A stretch of 64,000 nucleotides of DNA. It comes from Streptomyces sp. ICC1. Lineage in GTDB: Bacteria; Actinomycetota; Actinomycetes; Streptomycetales; Streptomycetaceae. The first letter of the stretch is position 1. Each line of letters starts with the position of its first letter. A program made the translations under genes and the position numbers. Where the stretch lies: positions 1 through 64,000 of the forward strand of contig NZ_CP030287.1 of assembly GCF_003287935.1 (NCBI RefSeq), written 5' to 3'. Shown here one piece after another: positions 1 to 7,889 of this stretch. Under the pieces are notes generated by a model. The model saw nothing but the letters and a program-made list of their open reading frames with translations. It was not told where the DNA came from and did no database searches.

Positions 1-136
1 GGGCGGGGGTGACGGCGCAACCGACGATGGTGAGCGGTTCGCCGCAGCGCGGGCAGCGCGGGCAGCGCCGAAGTGGCCGGCTCGGCTCCCGCACCTGCGC
101 GATCGGCCGCAACCGATCACGTGAGACCCCCGTCAT
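1..136 (-). CDS. Zinc-knuckle-like protein, N-terminal part (runs off window)
   Basis: The first 45 residues are readable before the window edge. They carry a cluster of cysteines (CPRCPRCGEPL, then a further Cys), as in small zinc ribbons, so metal binding is likely but no family can be named. The ATG overlaps the TGA of the upstream DUF1772 gene as ATGA, which indicates translational coupling and places this gene third in the ECF41 sigma operon. The product and full length are unknown because the 3' part lies outside the window. Confidence 0.5.
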   Translation of the reverse strand, partial: MTGVSRDRLRPIAQVREPSRPLRRCPRCPRCGEPLTIVGCAVTPA

Positions 137-621
137 GGGCAGCGGCTGATCCCGGGCCGGGCCGTCGGTGACTGCCACAGGGCGAGGGCGATCAGCAGGA
201 CGAACGCCGTGAGCGCGGTCAACGTACGCAGGTTGTTGAAGAGTTCCCAGAGCCGCAGGGTTTCCGCGTGATCGGCCGGTGCCGAGGTGCGGGCCCATTC
301 CTTGATCCGGCCGTTGATCGGCACGTTGCCGAACCGGGTGATCAGGAAGGACGAGAGGGTCAGCAGACCTGCCGCCCCCGCGATCAGCCGGGGGCGGCCC
401 CGTGTCAGGGTCGCGAGGGCGAGGGAGCTCAGCGTCGACACGGCCATCGCCGCCTGCATGGTGATGCCGTTCATCTTCATCAGTTCGGCGTGGAACGACA
501 GGCGCATGTCGAGCGGCACCGCGTTGAAGGTGGGGACGAGGTTGGCCGCGCCGTAGCCGAACGCGCCGGCGAGCAGGCCGGTGGCGAGCAGGGCGAGCCC
601 CTGGAGAAGTCGTATGCGCAT
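133..621 (-). CDS. DUF1772 (anthrone oxygenase-like) membrane protein
   Basis: A protein of 162 residues with four hydrophobic segments (about residues 5-25, 52-70, 77-95 and 138-155) and the sequence RFGNVPINGRIKEW between the third and fourth. This matches the DUF1772 fold, whose members include anthrone oxygenase-like proteins of unknown substrate. I chose the ATG at 621 because the first transmembrane helix starts right after it; the longer frame adds only a His/Arg-rich low-complexity leader. It follows the ECF41 sigma gene by 118 bp and overlaps the next gene by four bases. ECF41 sigma genes are usually next to a small oxidoreductase-type gene, so this may be the regulated partner. Confidence 0.75.
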   Translation of the reverse strand: MRIRLLQGLALLATGLLAGAFGYGAANLVPTFNAVPLDMRLSFHAELMKMNGITMQAAMAVSTLSSLALATLTRGRPRLIAGAAGLLTLSSFLITRFGNVPINGRIKEWARTSAPADHAETLRLWELFNNLRTLTALTAFVLLIALALWQSPTARPGISRCP

Positions 622-739
622 GTGCGATGGCTCCCATACGTGGACGTGAAGGTGGCGGCGAACGTGGAGGCGGACGTGGCGGCGGACGTGGGCAGGGGGC
701 ATGAACGGGGGGCATGAACGGGGGAGTCGGCGCCGAACG

Positions 740-1696
740 TCAGCTCTGTCCGTTCCCGGTCCACGGGCGGAGCTTCTCCGGGTTGCGGACCGCCCAGATG
801 CGGGTGACGCGGTCGCCGGCGAGGCTGAACGCCGCCACGGTCACGGTGACCCCGGCGTGCTGGGCCACCAGGCCCGGCCCGCCGTTGACCGTCCGCTCCA
901 GGAGCGTCAGCCCGGGCGCCTTCTCGGCGATGTGGATCAGGTACTCGGCGATGCGCTCGCTGCCCTCGACCGGGTGCAGGACGGTGCCGGCCAGGCCGCC
1001 GCCGTCGGAGGTCATCGTGGCGTCGGGGTCGAGGAGGCTGACGAGGGCCTCGATGTCCTTGGCCTCCCACGCCTCCTTGAAGTGCCGTACCACGACGGCC
1101 TGTCCGGCCGTCGCGGCCGCCGGAGCCCGTGCGGCGCGCACGCGCCGGCGGGCCGAGGACGCCAGCTGCCGGCAGGCCGCCGGAGTGCGGCCGACGATCC
1201 CGGCGATCTCGGCGAAGGGGTACCGGAAGACGTCGTGCAGGACGAACGCCACGCGTTCGGCGGGCGTCATCGACTCCAGTACGACGAGGAAGGCCATGCC
1301 CACCGACTCGTCCAGGGTGACGTGGTCGGCGGGATCGGCCTGCTCGCCCCTGCCGCCGCCACCGGCCCGCCCGCTGAACCATTCCGTACGGTCGGGCAGC
1401 GGCTCGGGGATCCACGAGCCGACGTAGCGCTCGCGCCGGACCCGCGCCGAGCCGAGCACGTCCAGGCAGATGCGGCCGGCCACCGTCGTGAGCCAGGCTC
1501 CGGGCGACTCGACGGCCTCCTGCTGCCGGCGCGACATGGCGTACCAGCGCGCGTACGTCTCCTGCACGGCGTCCTCGGCCTCGGCCAGCGAACCGAGCAG
1601 CCGGTAGCCGAGGTTGATCAGCCGGCGCCGCTCCTCGACGACCGCGCTCAGGTCCGGATCGGCCCCGTCGTGCCCTGCCCCGGATGTGCTGCTCAT
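740..1696 (-). CDS. ECF41-type RNA polymerase sigma factor with SnoaL-like C-terminal domain
   Basis: A protein of 318 residues. Sigma region 2 is at about residues 20-90 (RLINLGYRLLGS, DAVQETYARWY) and region 4 at about 140-195. The linker holds WIPEPL, and the last third is a SnoaL/NTF2-like domain ending in NPEKLRPW, close to the NPDKL motif of ECF41 factors such as SigJ. In that family the C-terminal extension replaces a separate anti-sigma factor and tunes activity. The gene is divergent from the kinase-like gene at 1877 and leads a likely operon with the DUF1772 gene. ECF41 factors commonly control their own operon; no promoter was confirmed here. Confidence 0.88.
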   Translation of the reverse strand: MSSTSGAGHDGADPDLSAVVEERRRLINLGYRLLGSLAEAEDAVQETYARWYAMSRRQQEAVESPGAWLTTVAGRICLDVLGSARVRRERYVGSWIPEPLPDRTEWFSGRAGGGGRGEQADPADHVTLDESVGMAFLVVLESMTPAERVAFVLHDVFRYPFAEIAGIVGRTPAACRQLASSARRRVRAARAPAAATAGQAVVVRHFKEAWEAKDIEALVSLLDPDATMTSDGGGLAGTVLHPVEGSERIAEYLIHIAEKAPGLTLLERTVNGGPGLVAQHAGVTVTVAAFSLAGDRVTRIWAVRNPEKLRPWTGNGQS

Positions 1697-1876
1697 GGCT
1701 GCGACCGCCCCCTGGTTCCCCCTGGTTCCCCTGGCCCGCTCCGGCCCTCGGAACTTCGACGAAACACCGCACCGGATTGTGAGTCCCCCGGAGGGCCGAC
1801 CGGCGCCCGCGCTCCGCCGCCCGCTCTCCGCCGCGCGCCCGCTCGCGCGTGCGAAGCTGCGGCTACGCTCGTCGGC

Positions 1877-2935
1877 ATGCCGAACCGTCTTCCGTTCAAC
1901 GAGGCGCTGCGCTCCACCGTGGGCACCCCCGAGCAGGCCAAGCTCCTGGACAGCAGTCCGCGGTCACGGGTGTGGCGGGTGCGGCTGGCCGACCAGCGGC
2001 TGGTGATCGTCAAGCAGATCACCGACGGCGGGGACACGGGCGCCGACGCGAACACGCGCTTCGCGCGGGAGCTCGCCGGGCTTCGCCTGGCGGGTCGGGC
2101 CGCCGGGCCCGCCGTGGCCCCCGCGGTCCTCGCCACGGACCCGTCCTCGCGGGTCATGGTCCTCGAGCACTTGGACGACCTCGGCAAGACGGCCGACTGG
2201 ATGCCGGGGTACGCCGAGTCGCTCGCCCGGCTGCACGCCCTGACCGGACCCGCCGACGCGGGCGCGCTACCGGTCTCGTCGGGGCCCACGGCCACCGACG
2301 CGGAGTCCTTCCTCGCCCTGGTCGGGGCGCTCGACGTACCCGTACCGTCCACGGTTCCCGATGAACTCGGCGGTCTCCTGGAGCGGTTGGACCCCGCACC
2401 ACACCATGCGCTGCTGCACGGCGACCCCTGCCCCGGCAATGATCTGCGCACCGCCGACGGCGTCCGATTCGTCGACTTCGAGCGGGCCTCGCTCGGCAAC
2501 GGCCTGATCGAACTCGCCTACTTCCGCATCGGCTTCCCCACCTGCTGGTGTGCCATGTCGGTCACCGCGGCCCCCCTCACGGAGGTCGAGGACGTCTACC
2601 GGACCACCTGGCGCGGCCTCACCGGGAAGGACGTGCCGGGTGACCTCGCCGACGCGTGCGCGGGCTGGCTGATCCAGGGCGACGCGCTCGTCGAGCGGGC
2701 CCACCGCGGAACGGCCGACCAGCTCGCCCGGGTCCCCGCCGAGGACTTCAAGTGGGGCTACGTCTCCGCCCGCGAGCGGCTCGTCCACCGCCTGGGCGTG
2801 GTCGCCGACATGACCCGCGACCACGACCACCTGCACGCCGTCGGCCGCCTCAGCTCCGCCCTGGCCGACCGCCTGCTCGCACGCTGGACGAACCTCCGCC
2901 CGCTGCCCACCCCCGACGCCCGCCCTTGGTACTAG
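1877..2935 (+). CDS. Aminoglycoside phosphotransferase-fold kinase (APH family)
   Basis: A protein of 352 residues. The N-lobe has VIVKQI (ATP-site lysine) near residue 50. The catalytic loop is HGDPCPGND at about 176-184, followed by a metal-binding segment VDFERA. This is the APH/choline-kinase fold, which phosphorylates small molecules. The DFE in place of the common DWE and the lack of neighbours with a known substrate make a specific resistance role doubtful. The ATG at 1877 starts the conserved region; frames reaching further upstream run into non-homologous DNA. It stands alone, divergent from the sigma gene. Confidence 0.75.
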   Translation: MPNRLPFNEALRSTVGTPEQAKLLDSSPRSRVWRVRLADQRLVIVKQITDGGDTGADANTRFARELAGLRLAGRAAGPAVAPAVLATDPSSRVMVLEHLDDLGKTADWMPGYAESLARLHALTGPADAGALPVSSGPTATDAESFLALVGALDVPVPSTVPDELGGLLERLDPAPHHALLHGDPCPGNDLRTADGVRFVDFERASLGNGLIELAYFRIGFPTCWCAMSVTAAPLTEVEDVYRTTWRGLTGKDVPGDLADACAGWLIQGDALVERAHRGTADQLARVPAEDFKWGYVSARERLVHRLGVVADMTRDHDHLHAVGRLSSALADRLLARWTNLRPLPTPDARPWY

Positions 2936-3132
2936 GGCTGGTACTAGGGCGCGCTCGGAAGGACATGCGGTGCGCGGCGTCCCCGGCGTGGCGGCCCGCT
3001 CCGTGCACGGCTCTGACCAGGTACTCAGGGCCGATCAGGATGAGTAGGCGTACTCAGGTGGCGGGACCCGGCAGCTTCGAGACTGGCAACAGAACGAACG
3101 AAGCGGAACGTGGAACGGGAACGGGGAACGTC

Positions 3133-3576
3133 ATGGTGCGGCGCTGGTCGAAGGCTGAGATGTGGGTGCCCGGTGCGTACCTGGCACTGGTGGCCGCGCT
3201 GCTGGTCTACTTCGCGATCGGCCAGTGGAACGGGGACAGCGGGATGTTCGGGGTCTTCCCGATCCTGGCCACGGCGCCGGTCAGCCTCCTGCTGCTCTCG
3301 TTCCTCGTACCCGCGCCGGACGCCCCGGACTCGGACACGCCCTTCGACCCCCAGTACGAGGGCTCCGAGCCGCCCGCGAAGCTGCCCACGGACTTCCCCT
3401 CGGAGTCGGACCCGCTCCCCGCGGACTGGGTGGCCCCGGACACCTCCATGGCCGACGACCCCTCGATGTGGGTCGGACTCGGCTTCTGCGCCGTGATCCT
3501 GGTCAGCGCCCTGGCCAACGCCGCGGCGATCTGGTCCCTGCTCCGCTACGTGGCGCGGCGGCGTGCCAACATCTAG
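3133..3576 (+). CDS. Small membrane protein, SCO4225-like
   Basis: A protein of 147 residues with two N-terminal membrane helices (about 10-28 and 40-58), an acidic proline-rich hydrophilic loop of about 55 residues, and a C-terminal helix (about 112-138) ending in RRRAN. A Ser/Asp/Pro-rich loop between helices resembles the SCO4225 family of actinobacterial membrane proteins; I place it there from memory with moderate confidence. Function unknown. GGAACGGGGAACG precedes the ATG. Its stop codon is eight bases before a fragment matching the att right arm, so it may mark the left edge of the integration zone. Confidence 0.6.
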   Translation: MVRRWSKAEMWVPGAYLALVAALLVYFAIGQWNGDSGMFGVFPILATAPVSLLLLSFLVPAPDAPDSDTPFDPQYEGSEPPAKLPTDFPSESDPLPADWVAPDTSMADDPSMWVGLGFCAVILVSALANAAAIWSLLRYVARRRANI

Positions 3577-3583
3577 GTCATCT

Positions 3584-3603
3584 GGCGCCTGACCTGCGAA
3601 AAC
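3584..3603. other. Oldest att right-arm remnant
   Basis: The 20-bp string GGCGCCTGACCTGCGAAAAC is identical to the right arm of the att block at 16.49 kb, where it follows the tRNA core by about 25 bp. Similar CTGACCTGCGAAAA strings occur near 12.24, 16.5, 18.58, 29.56 and 34.67 kb. No tRNA core or hairpin remains here. I read it as the trace of the earliest insertion. Confidence 0.5.
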
Positions 3604-3837
3604 GTACTCCGGCAGCTGACCGGGCACGGGCGTCTACGCCCCGGACCGCACGGGGACGTTCCAGAGCCGGTCCCCGGGGGCGAGGGGCGCACCCCACTGC
3701 CATTTTGGCCGTAAGATCCGTTTTGCACATAATGTACCGCCTGTGGGGGTGCATCCTGCCCGGTGTCACACGTGACGCTGTTCGCCGCCCGTCCCAGCAC
3801 CGCCGGGTGCGGGTGTACCAGCGACGAAAGCGTCACC

Positions 3838-5369
3838 GTGACAGCCACCTCGCCCCAACCCGCCATGCCCGTCATACCCGGCGCGTCCGCCGGCCGTGCC
3901 TTCTGGATGCGCGCGGCCGGGTGGGCGCCCCCGGTCGTCGGGCTCGGCCTCGGGCATGGGGGAACACGGACCCCTCCGCGTGGACCGATGAAATCGTCAC
4001 CATCGATGTGGCGCGGCGGACTTGGCCGCAACTGATGGAGCTGATGGGGCACGTCGATGCGGTGCACGGCCTGCACTACGTGCTGATGTACCTGGTCGGG
4101 CAGGTGGCCGGGGTCAGCGAGTTCACGATGCGGCTGCCTTCCGCGGTGGCGGTGGCCGTCGCGGCAGCGGGCCTTTCGTGGCTGGGACGGCTGCTCGGCG
4201 GCCCCCACCTCGGACTCTGCGCGGGGCTGCTGCTCGCCGTACTGCCCACCGCGTCGCGGTACGCGCAGGAGGCCCGCTCCTTCGCTTTCGTCATGGCCGT
4301 GGCGGTACTGGCCACGGGTGCCCTGGTGAAGGCCCTGTCCAGTGACTCGCGGGTCCGTCGGCCGGCCGGCTATGCCGTGCTGATCGCCCTGCTCGGCTGG
4401 TTGAACGTGCTGGGACTGCTGCTGGTGGCCGCCCACGCGGCCACCATCGCCCTGCGGCGCCCCGGCCGCCGCAGCGTCGTACGCTTCCTGCTGGCCCAGG
4501 CCGCGGGCATCGCCGCCGTCGTCCCGTTGTTGATCCTCGCCTCCGCCCAGCGCTCCGCCGTCGGCGAAGCCGCGCCGGTCACCGCCGGGACCCCGTTCAA
4601 CTACTTCACCTGGCTCCTCACCCCCGGCCAGGACACCCTCCCCTCCGCACTGAAGCTCCTGCTCACCTGCACCGCCCTCACGGCCCTGATCCTCCTCGTG
4701 GTCCGCCGGCGCAACGCCCCGCCCCTGGCCCTCGCCGTCGGCGTGCCCTGGCTGGTCGTGCCCCCGCTGCTCCTCGCGGCCGTCTCCCTCGGCCACCCCC
4801 TCTTCTCCTACCGCTACTTGCTGTTCTGCCTGCCGGCCCTGGCACTCCTGCTCGCGACGGCCTTCGCCGTCGCCCCCTCCCGCCTACGACTGCTGTTCGC
4901 GCTCCTCGCAGCGGTCCCCCTCGCCGCGTCCCACCTCGCCATCCGCCAGGAGGGCAGCCGCCCCTGGGACAGCCACGCCGTGATCAGCACCCTGCGCACG
5001 CACGACACCCCCGGCGACGCCGTCCTCTTCAGCGGAGGCCGGTGCGGGCTGATCGGCATCGCCTTCAAGGAGGCGTTCACGGGCCACCCCGACCTGGGCA
5101 CGACTCGGACAGCCGCCGAACTCGGAGCCCTGAACCACCTCCCCGCCGACCCGGCCGTCCTGCAACGGCGACTGGCCCACACCTCCCGCGTCTGGCGCAT
5201 CACCTGCAACCACCTCTCCGCCGACGCCCGCCAAGCCGCCATCCAGACCACTGCCGTCCAAGAACAGCTCCTCAAGCGCGCCGGCTTCGCCCCGGCCGAC
5301 CACTACAGCGTCCGCGGCCTGGACATCACCCTCGAACAACGCCCCACCATCGGCCATCCCGCCCACTGA
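3838..5369 (+). pseudogene. Glycosyltransferase family 39-like membrane mannosyltransferase with one frameshift
   Basis: After about 40 residues the frame breaks near 3950-3960, inside a G-rich stretch (GGGCATGGGGG). Restoring one base joins the N-terminal RAFWMRAAGW segment to WGNTDPSAWTDEI, the acidic first-loop motif (DE) of GT39-type lipid-linked sugar transferases. The remaining 460 residues are continuous, with about ten helices and the loop EARSFAF. The enzyme would move a sugar from a polyprenyl phosphate to a protein or lipid at the membrane. GTG at 3838 follows GAAAG. The break may be a real mutation or a sequencing error. It is the only gene between two att remnants. Confidence 0.65.
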
Positions 5370-5387
5370 CGCAGGCGTCGCAGAGGC

Positions 5388-5824
5388 GTGGCTCTCTCCC
5401 AGGCCGAGGCAGACCTGACGCCGGGGCGCCCGGCGGGACCCGGACCCGGAGCGGTCACCTCCGAGGAGTACGTAACGAAGCGCGTTGCCGAACCCAGAGT
5501 CGGCTTGCTCACGGAGGAGTTGCACCGCGGCTACTGCCGACTGCACCTGGTGCTGTTCCCGGGGGAGCTGGAACCTTGACCAGCTCACTCCGCCCCACAT
5601 CCGTGAGTGGCGATCCCACCATCCGGCGGCGCCGAATACGCCGACCACGGTTGCCACGTCGCAGTCCTCGGAGAAGGCCGCGCCGAATCCACCAACACTC
5701 GGACCACGAGCGTCAGAGGGAGGTCACCGGTGGGCTGGATGGGATGGTGCGGGCCGCTCGGCGGAAGGTCGTTGACCAGGCCGGTCAGGCGTCAAGTGGG
5801 GCGCAAGTGGTGCGGGACTCCTGA
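5388..5824 (+). pseudogene. Degenerate tyrosine integrase
   Basis: Four pieces in shifting frames match the intact integrase at 54240-55391 in order: a piece reading LLTEELHRGYCRLHLVL (compare TTDELYRRLLRLHVLPG), LDQLTPPHIREWR (compare LDEITPPTVRTWR), QSSEKAA (identical), and QHSDHERQREVTGGLDGMVR (compare QHSDDERQQEVAGGIDARVR). The catalytic arginine region is deleted. 21 bases over QSSEKAA are identical to the intact gene. The last codons run into the left arm of the decayed att block, the usual place for int next to attP. This is the best evidence that this integrase subfamily acts on the tRNA-Gly site. Confidence 0.82.
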
Positions 5825-5945
5825 ATGGGTCTGGACAACGGAGAAGGCCCAGGTCGCTGACCTGGGCGAGAGGTGTGTCGCCAGGGTCCATCCATACCCG
5901 AATTGACCGCTGTTCACCGCTCCGAAGGGCATGCATGGGGCACGG
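5790..5945. other. Decayed att block (tRNA core lost)
   Basis: The left arm (AAGTGGTGCGGGACTCCTGAA, shared with the block at 18.43 kb) is followed by most of the hairpin AAGGCCCAGGTCGCTGACC at 5844-5867. The right arm TTGACCGCTGTTCACCGCTC, GAAGGGCATGCATGGGGCACG lies at 5903-5943. The second half of the hairpin and the whole tRNA-derived core between them are missing, so this site can no longer recombine in the normal way. Confidence 0.75.
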
Positions 5946-6098
5946 TTGCAGAACGTCGCGGCCGGTGCTCCCTGTGGCGCGGCGACGGTGACACAACGGC
6001 CCCGGCACATTCACACGCCGGGGCCGCCCTTCCGGGCCGCGGCACGTGAGAGTGCAATGACCCATCTATCAGGCTATGCCTGTGGCGAACTTCCGGCA

Positions 6099-6470
6099 TC
6101 AGGGACATGGGCGTGACGGCGATCGTGACAAGGGCAACGCCGAAGCGGGTTCGCCGAAGCCGGCGAGATCAGGCAGCGCCCCGTAGCGGACGCTTCCGCG
6201 ATGACTGCGGACGAGGCAGCCTTGGCCGGTGTACCGGAAGGCGTAGAGCGGCAGGCCGGAGCCGTCGAAGCGCTCGGGTCCCGGCGCGTAGGAATACGGG
6301 GCGCCGTGCTTGGAGCTGGCCACGGCCACGGCCCTGATGTCGTGCGGTGCGGCCGCGTCGGCCTGGGCAGCGGTGACATTTGGCGTGATCGAGGTGCCAA
6401 CTCCCGTGAGTGGGCCGCGATCATGCGGGGCGGGCTCTCTGCCGCTGGCATATTGCGCAGAAAGCTGCAT
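6099..6470 (-). pseudogene. NlpC/P60-type peptidase fragment, catalytic Cys lost
   Basis: The 123-residue frame contains ASSKHGAPYSYAPGPERFDG followed by SGLPLYAF, which lines up with the NlpC/P60 motif in which FDCSG carries the nucleophilic cysteine. Here the Cys is Gly. The downstream His motif is not present: after about 50 residues the sequence degenerates into Arg/Ser-rich text. There is no signal peptide. I read it as a decayed cell-wall peptidase gene. The 270 bp before it (5830-6098) hold only the att remnant. Confidence 0.6.
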
Positions 6471-6710
6471 CGGGGTGCGGCCGATTCGGGGGGATTTTCG
6501 ATTATCCGGGTCGCCTCGAGACGGTATTCGGATTCCTGTTAATTTGAACCGGAAAATATGGCCGGCCGGGTGCGGAGAATGAGAATTATGGTCGTTCTTC
6601 GCTCGACGTGAATCACCGTGTACGACACGGAGCCAAGGCGGATCCGGCGGCCCCGGCCGTGGCAGTCTGTTCGCCAGTGCAAGGTTTTTTGGAGCGGAGG
6701 TACGCGTCCC

Positions 6711-7643
6711 GTGGGCGTCACTGTGAATCCCACCGTCAGCAGACGCCGACTGGGGTCGGAGCTGCGCCGGCTTCGGGAGATCAGCGGAATGACGACGCAG
6801 CAGGTGGCGGAACGCCTGCTGATCTCCCAGCCCAAGATCAGCCTGCTGGAGAACGGCCGCCGACTCATCAAGCCGCGCGACGTGCGCGATCTCTGCGGGC
6901 TGTACGGAGTCCAGGACCAGCGGCGCGTTGACCACCTGATGCAACTGGCCAAGGAATCGGGTCAGCAGGGCTGGTGGAACTCCTACGGCGATATCTCGTA
7001 CGGCGCCTACATCGGCCTGGAGGCCGAGGCGGCCGCGATCCGTGTCTACGAGCCCATGGTGATCCCCGGCCTGCTGCAGACTCCCGCCTACGCCCAGGCG
7101 GTCATCGCAGGAACGATCCCTCACGCCACGGCCGAACAGGCCGCCACGCGTCTCCAGGTGCGGCTGCGGCGTCAGAGCCGGCTGGATGCCCTGCGCAACC
7201 CGCTGCGCTTATGGGCCGTACTGGACGAATCGGCGCTGCGGCGCGTCGTGGGCAGTCGTGAGGTCATGCGCGAACAGCTGGACCATTTGATCAACCTCAG
7301 CGCCCAGCCGCACATCACCCTGCAGGTCCTCCCTCACGATGTGGGTGCGCATCCGGGTGTCTCGGGACAGTTCGCGCTGCTCGAATTTGCCGACGCCACC
7401 GATGTGAGCGTGGTGTATCTGGAAAGGTTCACCAGCGACCTCTATCTGGAGAAACGATCCGACGTGCGGCTCTACAGCGATATGTATGCGCACTTGCAGG
7501 CCCAGGCGCTGGGCCCGGACCGTACGCGGCATTTCGTCGCCGCAGTCGTCACGACGTACGGCCATACGGAATTCCGGCCTGACCCCCGCCGGCCAGGGCA
7601 GGGAGTTCAGTGCGTGCAGGCACCCTGCCCCTCGATGTCCTGA
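6711..7643 (+). CDS. XRE-family regulator with DUF5753
   Basis: A protein of 310 residues. An N-terminal XRE helix-turn-helix (about 15-70: LGSELRRLREISGMTTQQVA, then ISQPKISLLENG) is followed by the DUF5753 region with YEPMVIPGLLQTPAYAQAVI and, towards the end, PHDVGAHPGVSGQFALLEF and VVYLE. This is the abundant Streptomyces regulator family, normally paired with a small DUF397 gene. No DUF397 gene follows here, so it may be an orphan left by rearrangement. GTG at 6711 has GGAGCGGAGG ten bases upstream; the ATG at 6618 lacks a good ribosome site. Confidence 0.88.
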   Translation: MGVTVNPTVSRRRLGSELRRLREISGMTTQQVAERLLISQPKISLLENGRRLIKPRDVRDLCGLYGVQDQRRVDHLMQLAKESGQQGWWNSYGDISYGAYIGLEAEAAAIRVYEPMVIPGLLQTPAYAQAVIAGTIPHATAEQAATRLQVRLRRQSRLDALRNPLRLWAVLDESALRRVVGSREVMREQLDHLINLSAQPHITLQVLPHDVGAHPGVSGQFALLEFADATDVSVVYLERFTSDLYLEKRSDVRLYSDMYAHLQAQALGPDRTRHFVAAVVTTYGHTEFRPDPRRPGQGVQCVQAPCPSMS

Positions 7644-7762
7644 CGGCCAGTCCGTCCGTGAATCCGGCCGCCGGATGATTCCTCACCTCCAACTCCTCTC
7701 CCTGCGCGGGTTGTTCTGAGCCGCCGGACCTGGGTCCGGACCTGGGTCCCCCGAGGGTCACC

Positions 7763-7791
7763 GAGCCCCTGGACGACGAGTCCAGGGGCTC
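7763..7791. terminator. Bidirectional terminator
   Basis: The perfect inverted repeat GAGCCCCTGGA / TCCAGGGGCTC with a 7-base loop lies between the convergent XRE regulator and the ice-binding protein gene. Confidence 0.75.
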
Positions 7792-7889
7792 AGCCGCCGA
7801 ACGGCTGACAGGGCGCCGCGTGCGCGTGACCGAGCGTCAGCCCAGGCCTCCGATGGCTCAGGGCGTGAGGTGGTCACGTCCGCGATGGG

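Noticed and set aside
480..1772. Long Arg/Gly/Pro-rich open frames overlapping real genes on both strands (also 3573-4796, 14587-16233, 24908-26251, 56528-59158)
   Set aside because: High GC content makes long open frames in shadow phases; they lack domains, have low-complexity composition and lie over genes with clear families.
1877..2935. Aminoglycoside-resistance enzyme
   Set aside because: The APH fold is clear, but the substrate cannot be inferred, and many such kinases act on other molecules.
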